Positions 1-5,633 of a stretch of 7,646 nt of DNA are shown one piece after another; positions within the stretch are counted from its first letter, which is position 1, and every line of letters begins with the position of its first letter. Below the pieces are notes generated by a model that was not told the DNA's origin, did not search any database, and was given only the letters and a program-made list of their open reading frames with translations. The DNA is from Clostridia bacterium (GTDB taxonomy: Bacteria > Bacillota > Clostridia > Clostridiales > Clostridiaceae), in contig RZYZ01000098.1 in assembly GCA_009930125.1 (NCBI GenBank), positions 1 through 7,646 on the forward strand, read 5' to 3'. Position numbers and translations under genes: made by a program.

Positions 1-1336
1 GAAGAAGAAGATTGCAGCAGGTATTGTGGTATCCCTATTAATAACCACATCCGTTAACGTTTTTGCTACAGATACAACTAAATATAAGAATCAGATCAAT
101 GAGAACAACAGTAAACTCAATGAGCTTACAGAAGAGAAGAAGGAGATTCAGGACAGGAAAAGCGAAATCAACAGTGAACTGAAAACAGTCATTGAGAAGA
201 TCAACGCACTTTCCAACGAAGTGAGTCTTCTAAACAACAACATCTCAAACAAAGAAGCCGGTATCTCCCAGAAGGTTCTGGACATTCAGGCAATGGAAAG
301 TAAAATCATCGAACTGGAAGAAGACATCAAGGTTCAGAATGAGGAAATCAGAGGTCAGGAAGAAGAGCTTGCGGTACAGGAGGGAATTCTCTCTGATCGT
401 GTAAGAGCAGCATATAAGTTCAATTCATTCGGCAGCATTATTTTTACATTATTAGAGTCTACAAGTATTGTGGATTTTACAGAAAGACTGATGTTCATTG
501 AAAAAATGGCAGCGAAAGACCGAGAGGTCATGGAAATCATAGATGGAATCATTCTTGATCTGGAAGAAAGAAGAACAGAGCTGGAAGTAAGCAAACAGGA
601 ATCGGAAGCTGTCAAGGTGAAACTTGATACAGAAAAAACCGAACTGGAAAATGAAAAGGCAGCATTGGAAAACGAAAAGGCAGTTGTGACAGATAAACTC
701 TCCGAGCAGAAGACGCTGGAAGATGCAAAGCGCAGCCTTATCGCAAATATGACCCAGGAAGAACAGGAACTTGCCAGCAGCATCGGGGACATCATGGACG
801 AGAATGCGGCTCTGGAAGCGGAAATTCAGAAAGTGATCAGGGAAGCGGAAGAGAGAGCAAGAAGAGAAGCGGAAGAGAGAGCAAGAAGAGAAGCGGAAGC
901 CAAGAAGAAGGAAGAAGCGAACAATTCCAGTACAGGAAGTGTCGTATCCTCAAGCGGATATGTACGCCCTACCTCAGGTAGAATCAGTTCACCTTATGGA
1001 TATAGAATCCATCCGATCTACGGTGTGCGAAGAATGCATACTGGTGTGGACTACGCAGCACCAGGGGGAACTCCGGTTGTATCGGTCAAGAGTGGAACAG
1101 TCATATTGAGAAAATACAATTCCAGCTACGGAAACTACATCATCGTGGACCATGGAGGCGGAGTATCCTCTCTGTATGCGCACCTGAGTGGCTTTGCAAT
1201 CAGCTATGGCCAGAGTGTGAAGCAAGGGCAGACTATAGGTTATGTAGGCTCTACAGGGGCAAGCACTGGACCTCATCTGCATTTTGAAATCAGAATCAAC
1301 GGTCAGCATACAAATCCCGCCAATTATGTGAGATAG
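1..1336 (+). CDS. Secreted coiled-coil M23 (LytM) peptidoglycan endopeptidase, EnvC/CwlO-like, 5' partial
   Basis: This is a cell-wall hydrolase or hydrolase activator expected to act outside the membrane. The reading frame is open from base 2 and reads KKKIAAGI directly before the GTG at 26. These residues complete a signal peptide (Lys-rich start, hydrophobic core, cleavage near NVFA-TD), so the true start lies left of the window and the GTG at 26 is not the start. Numbering from that GTG, residues about 18-130 and 155-300 are charged coiled coil, separated by a hinge (FGSIIFTLLESTSIVDF) typical of PcsB/EnvC-type proteins. Residues about 312-436 form the LytM domain. Zinc ligands H338, D342 and H419 and catalytic H386 and H417 are all present, so it should be an active enzyme, unlike E. 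coli EnvC, whose LytM domain is degenerate. Proteins of this type often act with FtsEX; whether ftsEX lies upstream cannot be seen. The domain call is secure; the exact substrate bond is unknown. Confidence 0.93.
   Translation, partial: KKKIAAGIVVSLLITTSVNVFATDTTKYKNQINENNSKLNELTEEKKEIQDRKSEINSELKTVIEKINALSNEVSLLNNNISNKEAGISQKVLDIQAMESKIIELEEDIKVQNEEIRGQEEELAVQEGILSDRVRAAYKFNSFGSIIFTLLESTSIVDFTERLMFIEKMAAKDREVMEIIDGIILDLEERRTELEVSKQESEAVKVKLDTEKTELENEKAALENEKAVVTDKLSEQKTLEDAKRSLIANMTQEEQELASSIGDIMDENAALEAEIQKVIREAEERARREAEERARREAEAKKKEEANNSSTGSVVSSSGYVRPTSGRISSPYGYRIHPIYGVRRMHTGVDYAAPGGTPVVSVKSGTVILRKYNSSYGNYIIVDHGGGVSSLYAHLSGFAISYGQSVKQGQTIGYVGSTGASTGPHLHFEIRINGQHTNPANYVR
842..898 (+). repeat. 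Two perfect 24-bp tandem copies within the M23 gene
   Basis: The 24-bp unit beginning GCGGAAGAGAGAGC occurs at 845-868 and again at 869-892 without mismatch. Its first six bases recur at 893-898, and the three bases before it also match. It encodes two copies of the octapeptide EAEERARR at the end of the coiled coil, just before the Ser/Gly linker that leads to the LytM domain. The length is a multiple of three, so gain or loss of a copy would change linker length without breaking the frame. Confidence 0.9.
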
Positions 1337-1341
1337 AATGG

Positions 1342-1366
1342 AAAGAGAGCGCAAGCTCTCTTTTTT
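1342..1366 (+). terminator. Rho-independent terminator of the M23 gene
   Basis: GAGAGC (1345-1350) pairs perfectly with GCTCTC (1355-1360) across the GNRA-type tetraloop GCAA. The stem can be extended by AAA (1342-1344) against the first three bases of the six-T run at 1361-1366. It starts six bases after the stop codon. Confidence 0.93.
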
Positions 1367-1747
1367 GTGCGATAAAATCATAATTCTATTCACATCTTAA
1401 CCAGAAATTTCTTTCGCCAAAGTTCAGAGATTTGTTTAGAATAATTCTCACAGGATTCAGAAATCAGAACAGAGCCATCAGATCCGGGATCAATCTGGAA
1501 ATCCAGGGAGCACTTTGTTTAGCTGTAATCAATTCTGAAATGGCAAAAAATAATACAAATATATGAAAAAATTATTTTCAGGCGTTCTAATTGACAGTAC
1601 AATAACAATTAAAACATTAAATAAGAAAATAAATATATTTATAGTCATAATTTATGAAATTATTATATATATATACAAGCTTTCTCTATGTCGACAGGTT
1701 CTTCTTGAGAAATTACGTAATTCCCTGTAATTTAAGGACATATAGCT
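1367..1747. other. Intergenic stretch without a confident gene; AT-rich right half with inverted repeats
   Basis: No stop-free stretch here has both a start codon and an SD. Both strands have short open stretches in the left half: 1384-1563 on +, and 1393-1518 on -. Neither resembles a family I know. The right half is strongly AT-rich and holds three inverted repeats: TGAAAA/TTTTCA at 1564-1580, ATAATTT-ATG-AAATTAT at 1647-1663, and the perfect 12-bp palindrome AATTACGTAATT at 1711-1722. A TA-dinucleotide run lies at about 1664-1675. It is presumably the control region of the sigma-comEC-holA unit. Confidence 0.6.
1591..1645 (+). promoter_or_regulatory. Possible promoter elements upstream of the sigma gene
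   Basis: A perfect TTGACA hexamer lies at 1591-1596, but the hexamer 17 bp downstream (ACATTA) is a poor -10 box. A separate good -10-like box, TATAGT at 1640-1645, has only TTAAAT at a proper -35 distance. Either could be a weak vegetative promoter. It is also possible that the unit is read by an alternative sigma factor whose consensus I do not recognise. No single promoter can be assigned with confidence. Confidence 0.3.
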
Positions 1748-1761
1748 AGAAGGGAGTTGAT
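1748..1761 (+). promoter_or_regulatory. Strong ribosome binding site of the sigma gene, oddly close to the TTG start
   Basis: AGAAGGGAGTTGAT matches 12 of 14 bases of AGAAAGGAGGTGAT, the complement of the Firmicutes 16S rRNA 3' end. In this alignment the core ends at about 1757, so a start codon would be expected near 1763-1767. The only standard in-frame start, TTG at 1757, sits inside the SD itself. The codon at the expected distance is ATA (1766). This bears directly on the sigma start call. Confidence 0.7.
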
Positions 1762-2386
1762 TTCCATATATTGTAATGAGGAACTTATAGAAAAAATCAG
1801 GAAAGGGGATAAGATTGCCGAAGAAGAAATCATTGAAAACAACAAAGCCCTGATCTACAAAATCATCAAGGATTATTACTATGCTTCGTCCAATCCTACG
1901 GATATGGAAGACGTTTTCCAGGCTGGGTGTCTGGGACTGATCAAGGCTGTGAAAAACTTCAAGCCAGAAATGGGGAATAAGTTCATCACCTATGCATACT
2001 ATCTAATCAGAGGTGAAGTGCAGAGGATGTATGAACACCATGCAAGAAGAGAAGTGACGATTTCTTCCATCCAACTCAGAAATCGTGATGGCTATGTCAT
2101 GGAATCCCAGGAAGAAATTGTAGAATACATAAGAAGTGACAGGGGAGAAGCGGAAGATGCCTGGAATCATCTCAAGGATACTCATAACAAAATACTGATC
2201 GAGAATCTCCTGGACCAGGTTACACCTCTTCAGAAGGAAATACTGGTCTACAGATACTATAAGGATCTTTCTCAGCAGGAAATAGGCGTTCTCATCAATA
2301 AATCACAGGTGTTCGTGTCGAGAGAGGAGAAGAGAGCGCGCAAGAAACTGCTGACGCTTATGGAGAAAAGCGAGTGCATGTACTAG
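1757..2386 (+). CDS. Short sigma-70 family RNA polymerase sigma factor
   Basis: This is a promoter-recognition subunit of RNA polymerase of about 209 residues, with regions 2 and 4 but no region 1.1 and no recognisable region 3. Residues about 7-30 (NEELIEKIRKGD to IIENN) open region 2, 49-68 (DMEDVFQAGCLGLIKAVKNF) are the core-binding helix, and 73-96 (GNKFITYAYYLIRGEVQRMY...) cover the -10 recognition helix. An acidic linker follows, then region 4 at about 156-200 with the helix-turn-helix SQQEIGVLINKSQVFVSREEKRARKKL. The size resembles competence or stress factors such as ComX or SigH of cocci, but I cannot assign a subfamily. It overlaps comEC by 13 bases, implying translational coupling. 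Start uncertain: TTG 1757 is the only standard start after the in-frame stop at 1733, but it lies within the SD. ATA 1766 or ATT 1760 are alternatives. The family call is secure; the regulon is unknown. Confidence 0.9.
   Translation: MISIYCNEELIEKIRKGDKIAEEEIIENNKALIYKIIKDYYYASSNPTDMEDVFQAGCLGLIKAVKNFKPEMGNKFITYAYYLIRGEVQRMYEHHARREVTISSIQLRNRDGYVMESQEEIVEYIRSDRGEAEDAWNHLKDTHNKILIENLLDQVTPLQKEILVYRYYKDLSQQEIGVLINKSQVFVSREEKRARKKLLTLMEKSECMY
2362..2365 (+). promoter_or_regulatory. Ribosome binding site for comEC inside the sigma gene
   Basis: GGAG is followed by an 8-nt spacer to the GTG at 2374. It supports that GTG as the comEC start even though it lies before the sigma stop codon (2384-2386). 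Confidence 0.7.
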
Positions 2387-3984
2387 TTCTGGCTGTAGGA
2401 CTTTTCATCATCAGCCTGTATCTCCTATCGGTTCATGCGTGCTGGGCCATTGGGTGCATAGTTCTTATCCTTGCTGCAGGTGCAGTGAGATTCAGAAAAG
2501 GAATGCTTGCAGTGACCCTGCTGATGCCTCTACTTGCAGCAACTGCTCTTTTTCTATACTATAGACCGCAGATTCCGGAAGAAGTCAGAGTTGTCAGGAC
2601 GTACAGCGGGTCAATAGTTGTACAGGAAGGATTCAGAAAGTACCTCATCAAAGGGAATCTCTTCGACTGCTATGAAGGGGACCTTATTCGGGGAACCTTT
2701 GAAGTGGAGTTTCTCTCTCCAGGTGGAAGTGGATATGTGGGAAACCTCGAGATCAGAGAGCCACAGATCACTACTGATTTCAGATCCAGTCTGATCTCCT
2801 TCAAAAAGAAAGTTGCGGATGAACTTGTACATCGATACGGATATGACAACGGTTCGCTGATGTCGTCACTGGTACTGGGGATCAAAGATGACATCAGTGA
2901 GAGACGGGAAGGCGACATGAAAAGCATGGGCATCATGCATATCCTGTCTATTTCGGGTTTTCATTTCGCATTGCTGGAGAATCTGCTGAAGAAAATGAGG
3001 CTAGGCAGGAAGAGCATCTTCTTCATGGGGCTTTATGCGTACTTCATCAGCAGTATTCCAGGCTACAGGACCCTTCTGACCATTACATACAGAAGTCTGG
3101 GGTATTGCTTCAGAAGAGATCCGGATCCTGTCACAGGTGTATTCATCGCCATGTTCATCCAGACTTTTCTCAGTCCCTATATCATCTTCAAAATCGGATT
3201 TCTCCTTACCTATCTGTCCACCCTGGGCATTCTTCTTTTTCATCAGAAAATATTAAGCGCTATGCATCATCTTCCCTCATCGGTCTCCCTGTCCCTGTCC
3301 CTTACCTTGTCGGCGCTTTCCCTATCCTTTCCGATCATCGTTTCGCTGTCTCCTGACTTCTCATTAGGCGTTTTCATCGGGAATATGATTCTTGTGCCTC
3401 TTTATGCAGTTTTCACATATCTCTCTTTTCTGGGGGTGTTTCTGCTTCCTTTTCAGGGACTTGCATTTCTCCTCCTCCCATTTGTAGACGTGTTTTCGGA
3501 TTTCTCCTTTCATCTTGGGAATTTTCTGAGTCAGTATATGCTGGCCCTGAATCTGGAAATGCTGGCTCAGAGTTATGTGTATTATGTCTTTCTTGTTGGA
3601 ACAGCTTTCAGAAAAGGGGCTATGAAAAGAGGGCTGCTTCTCGTGACTTTGATCCTGGTCCTGGGGCTCCCCTGGGGCACAACACTTGGGGTCTATAATA
3701 ATTTCGGAGCTCCTTTTATAAGGATTACGCATAACTTCAAGAATTATGATATCATGGATTATAGGATTGCAGAGAACGGCTATATCGTTCTTCGGAAAGA
3801 AGAGGAGCTGAGACTTGCCTCCATGAATCTCAAGATCAGACCATCAGAGAATGATCGGGAGATTCCTCATATTTTTGTGAATGAAAAGGAGCTTGCGCTG
3901 CCGAGAAGAATGGATTATTCTGGTGGAGTGAAAATCCTGCATAAATATGTATTCTGGAATGAAAGGGTTATGAAGGTAAAATAG
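2374..3984 (+). CDS. comEC: ComEC/Rec2-family competence membrane protein without metallo-beta-lactamase domain
   Basis: ComEC forms the inner-membrane channel that carries single-stranded DNA into the cell during transformation. In this 536-residue protein, residues 4-62 contain about three membrane segments. A soluble stretch at about 65-160 resembles the OB-like N-terminal domain. The competence domain starts near 160 with SLVLGIKDD and the signature HILSISGFHFALL (189-201), followed by many membrane segments to about 440. The last 95 residues are soluble and contain no HxHxDH motif, so the metallo-beta-lactamase nuclease domain that brings family members to roughly 750-800 residues is absent. 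The DNA shows no frameshift, and the stop overlaps the holA start, so this appears to be a natural short form. GTG start chosen for its SD. Serine/leucine-rich stretch at about 302-325. The family is secure; transport activity is inferred. Confidence 0.92.
   Translation: MHVLVLAVGLFIISLYLLSVHACWAIGCIVLILAAGAVRFRKGMLAVTLLMPLLAATALFLYYRPQIPEEVRVVRTYSGSIVVQEGFRKYLIKGNLFDCYEGDLIRGTFEVEFLSPGGSGYVGNLEIREPQITTDFRSSLISFKKKVADELVHRYGYDNGSLMSSLVLGIKDDISERREGDMKSMGIMHILSISGFHFALLENLLKKMRLGRKSIFFMGLYAYFISSIPGYRTLLTITYRSLGYCFRRDPDPVTGVFIAMFIQTFLSPYIIFKIGFLLTYLSTLGILLFHQKILSAMHHLPSSVSLSLSLTLSALSLSFPIIVSLSPDFSLGVFIGNMILVPLYAVFTYLSFLGVFLLPFQGLAFLLLPFVDVFSDFSFHLGNFLSQYMLALNLEMLAQSYVYYVFLVGTAFRKGAMKRGLLLVTLILVLGLPWGTTLGVYNNFGAPFIRITHNFKNYDIMDYRIAENGYIVLRKEEELRLASMNLKIRPSENDREIPHIFVNEKELALPRRMDYSGGVKILHKYVFWNERVMKVK
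3972..3977 (+). promoter_or_regulatory. Ribosome binding site for holA
   Basis: GAAGGT lies at the end of comEC, with AAGG 7 nt before the GTG at 3984. That GTG shares its first base with the last base of the comEC TAG, a stop-start arrangement that favours reinitiation. Confidence 0.65.
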
Positions 3985-5027
3985 TGGATTACTTGGAGTT
4001 AAAGGAAATAGTTAAAAAGGGACAGAAGAGAGCCTATTTTTTGTTTGCTCAGGATGAGCAGCTGATTTTTCAGGTCAGAGATGAACTGAGAAAGAGAGTG
4101 GTCGAGGAAGACTCGTTAAGTCATATCAAGCTGGATGGAAATCGCTGCACATATGAAGATATTCAGAATGCCATTTCCACCTACTCTATGTTCAATGAGG
4201 ATATTCTGGTGGAAATCTCCAACTGCCATTTCATGGATGGTGGCCAGAGTTCCCCTATGAGAGAGCTTATTGAAGAATATCTGAAGGATCCGAGAGAAGA
4301 TCTGTATTTCATCGGTTACTACAGATATGAAAATGAGTTGAGCAAGAAGAACTTCTACCTGGACAGACTGAAGAAAAAAGTAGGTCCCCATACAATCATT
4401 GAAGGGATTGATTCACTGAAGCCTAGGGGAATGGTGGGGCTGATTGAATCGCTTTTCGAAGAAAGAGGCATCACTGTCAGCAAGAACATTGCGCCCTTTA
4501 TCAGTGAGGTGTTCAGAGGGAATTCACTTCAGCTGGAGAAAGAGATTGAAAAGCTCCTTGCCTATACTGCTGGAAGAGAAATCAGAAAAGAGGATATTCT
4601 GGCAATCATGGAAATTTCCGATGAGCGGCATGTGATGAATCTACTTGATATGATCTTTACGGAAAGAGGTCTGGGAAGAAACATCAAGGATATTCTGAAT
4701 CTCGTCAATGATCTCATCTATCGTGGAGAGAAAGCGGAAATGGTCATCGGGCTGATCGGGTCCAGGCTGAGGCTTCTCTTTAAAATTAAAATTCTTAAAG
4801 AGCAGAATGCTACGACCCAGGATGTCATGAAGCAGCTTAAGACAGGCAGTGCGTGGTATGCCGACAGAATGACAAAAATTGCCACGGCCATATCTATCAG
4901 CGAATATCATAAACTTTTCAAAGTGCTGCTGGACCATGAACTGATCCTAAAGACTACTTCAGTGGATACCATGTCGCTATTGGAAATGCTGATTCTATCG
5001 ATGGTGAATGCAAGAGATACGAAATAG
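3984..5027 (+). CDS. holA: DNA polymerase III subunit delta
   Basis: HolA is the clamp-loader subunit that opens the beta sliding clamp and loads it on primed DNA in the replisome. The 347 residues match the usual length. The N-terminal AAA+-like fold begins YFLFAQDEQLIFQVRDEL (18-35), the position where the family has its degenerate nucleotide-binding segment. Other family landmarks are the GNSLQLEKEIEKLLAY motif (179-194), the LIGSRLRLLFKIKILKE helix (257-273) and the C-terminal LLDHELILKTTSVDTMSLLEMLIL (315-338). The gene follows comEC with a one-base overlap, the usual comEC-holA order of Firmicutes, and is followed by a hairpin. The start is GTG, supported by the SD. As holA is normally essential, it must be expressed whenever the cell replicates, even if the upstream sigma and comEC genes are conditionally used. 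Confidence 0.95.
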   Translation: MDYLELKEIVKKGQKRAYFLFAQDEQLIFQVRDELRKRVVEEDSLSHIKLDGNRCTYEDIQNAISTYSMFNEDILVEISNCHFMDGGQSSPMRELIEEYLKDPREDLYFIGYYRYENELSKKNFYLDRLKKKVGPHTIIEGIDSLKPRGMVGLIESLFEERGITVSKNIAPFISEVFRGNSLQLEKEIEKLLAYTAGREIRKEDILAIMEISDERHVMNLLDMIFTERGLGRNIKDILNLVNDLIYRGEKAEMVIGLIGSRLRLLFKIKILKEQNATTQDVMKQLKTGSAWYADRMTKIATAISISEYHKLFKVLLDHELILKTTSVDTMSLLEMLILSMVNARDTK

Positions 5028-5038
5028 GTCAATAAAAT

Positions 5039-5081
5039 AAAGGCGTTTTACCCTCAATATTCTGAGTGGTAAAGCGCCTTT
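5039..5081. terminator. Long hairpin terminator between convergent holA and rpsT
   Basis: The arm 5039-5052 (AAAGGCGTTTTACC) pairs with 5068-5081 (GGTAAAGCGCCTTT) over 14 positions with one G-U wobble. CTCA/TGAG (5053-5056, 5063-5066) extend it to a 6-base loop with one bulge. Read rightward it ends holA, though the T tail is only three bases. Read leftward the tail is T-rich (TTTATTTTATT), so it should also stop transcripts leaving rpsT. Confidence 0.85.
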
Positions 5082-5162
5082 CCAACCCTGACAGGTTCTA
5101 GTATCTATCAAGAAATCTGACAGGTGGGGAAGAAGCCTATTCATAATATCGTTCTAAAAGGT

Positions 5163-5197
5163 AAAAACCCGAGCAGTAAATCTCTTTACTCTCGGGT
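5163..5197 (-). terminator. Rho-independent terminator of rpsT
   Basis: On the minus strand ACCCGAG (5167-5173) pairs with CTCGGGT (5191-5197), and AGTAAA (5175-5180) with TTTACT (5185-5190). The loop is four bases and C5174 is bulged. The five A's at 5163-5167 are the U tract of the rpsT transcript. It begins five bases after the rpsT stop. Confidence 0.93.
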
Positions 5198-5202
5198 GAT
5201 GA

Positions 5203-5466
5203 TTATGCTAATTTGTTTAACTTAAGTGTAAGTCTGGACTTCTTTCTAGAAGCAACGTTCTTATGAATTATTCCCTTAGATGCAGCCATATCTATGGACT
5301 TAATTGCAGAACCCAGAAGTACCTTAGCTTCATCCACGTTACCTGCTTCAATCGCAGTTTCATACTTCTTGATAGAAGTCTTAAGTGCAGATTTCACCAT
5401 TTTGTTTCTAAGTGTCTTGGTCTGTGTTACCTTGATTCTCTTCTTTGCTGATTTAATATTTGCCAC
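5203..5466 (-). CDS. rpsT: 30S ribosomal protein S20
   Basis: S20 is a small basic protein that binds 16S rRNA early in 30S subunit assembly. The 87-residue product starts MANIKSAKKRIKVTQTKTLR and has the family's conserved ANIKSAKKR N-terminus, Lys/Arg-rich helices and the C-terminal GIIHKNVASRKKSRLTLKLN segment. The length is standard. The start codon is GTG (CAC on the plus strand at 5464-5466), preceded by a G-rich SD. The gene is read opposite to holA and lepA, with its own promoter and terminator, so it is a single-gene unit. A leader of about 100 nt that can fold may allow feedback control, which is inference. Confidence 0.97.
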   Translation of the reverse strand: MANIKSAKKRIKVTQTKTLRNKMVKSALKTSIKKYETAIEAGNVDEAKVLLGSAIKSIDMAASKGIIHKNVASRKKSRLTLKLNKLA

Positions 5467-5470
5467 TTTT

Positions 5471-5481
5471 TCACCCCCTCC
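5471..5481 (-). promoter_or_regulatory. Ribosome binding site of rpsT
   Basis: The transcript reads GGAGGGGGTGA here, followed by four A's and the GTG start. GGAGG lies 10 nt from the start codon. The unusual run of five G's could also base-pair with C-rich parts of the leader. Confidence 0.85.
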
Positions 5482-5523
5482 AATAATATTTCGATAATGT
5501 CATTTTTCAACACTACCTAAAGG

Positions 5524-5567
5524 GTTAACTCTAGCAATTTGGGGAAATATGCTTGCGAGTCTTTAAC
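5524..5567 (-). promoter_or_regulatory. Structured rpsT leader hairpin, possible regulatory RNA
   Basis: The rpsT leader can fold into one interrupted stem, read here on the minus strand: GTTAA (5563-5567) with TTAAC (5524-5528), CTC (5557-5559) with GAG (5529-5531), AGCA (5550-5553) with TGCT (5533-5536), and ATTT (5545-5548) with AAAT (5537-5540). The loop is CCCC (5541-5544). The stem begins at the predicted transcription start. The CCCC loop is complementary to the G run of the SD. The fold was worked out by eye; a regulatory role is inferred. Confidence 0.5.
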
Positions 5568-5573
5568 ATTGGT

Positions 5574-5602
5574 ATTATATCATCATAAACATTTAGTTTC
5601 AA
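5574..5602 (-). promoter_or_regulatory. Vegetative sigma-A promoter of rpsT
   Basis: On the minus strand TTGAAA (5597-5602) and TATAAT (5574-5579) are 17 bp apart. TGA directly precedes the -10 box, making it an extended -10. Transcription should start near 5567, giving a leader of about 100 nt. This is a strong constitutive-type promoter, as expected for a ribosomal protein gene. Confidence 0.88.
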
Positions 5603-5633
5603 GCATTTAAAGTGGAATTCGGAAAAGAAATAA

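Noticed and set aside
26..28. GTG as the start of the M23 gene
   Set aside because: The frame is open to the left edge, and the codons before it encode the Lys-rich part of a signal peptide, so the gene begins outside the window.
355..795. Minus-strand 146-codon open frame inside the M23 gene
   Set aside because: Its serine-rich composition is the reverse reading of Glu/Lys-rich coiled-coil codons. It is a shadow of the real gene.
1480..1506. Small palindromes GATCC-G-GGATC and CTGGA-AA-TCCAG
   Set aside because: The loops are too small for RNA hairpins, there is no T tail and no link to a gene. They are treated as chance.
1393..1518. Minus-strand 42-codon open stretch that reads somewhat protein-like (ends ELWRKKFLVKM)
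   Set aside because: It has no usable start codon near its beginning, no SD and no family I recognise. A stretch this long is expected by chance. It might be a gene relic, but I cannot support it.
1432..1566. Plus-strand 44-codon reading frame from TTG 1432
   Set aside because: It has a weak start, no convincing SD and no recognisable protein features. The DNA after it is non-coding in character.
3694..3699. TATAAT inside comEC as an internal holA promoter
   Set aside because: No acceptable -35 box lies 15-19 bp upstream and there is no TG extension, so it is not supported as a promoter.
3105..3732. Open frames on both strands inside comEC
   Set aside because: They overlap a clearly conserved membrane protein, have no SD and resemble nothing known.
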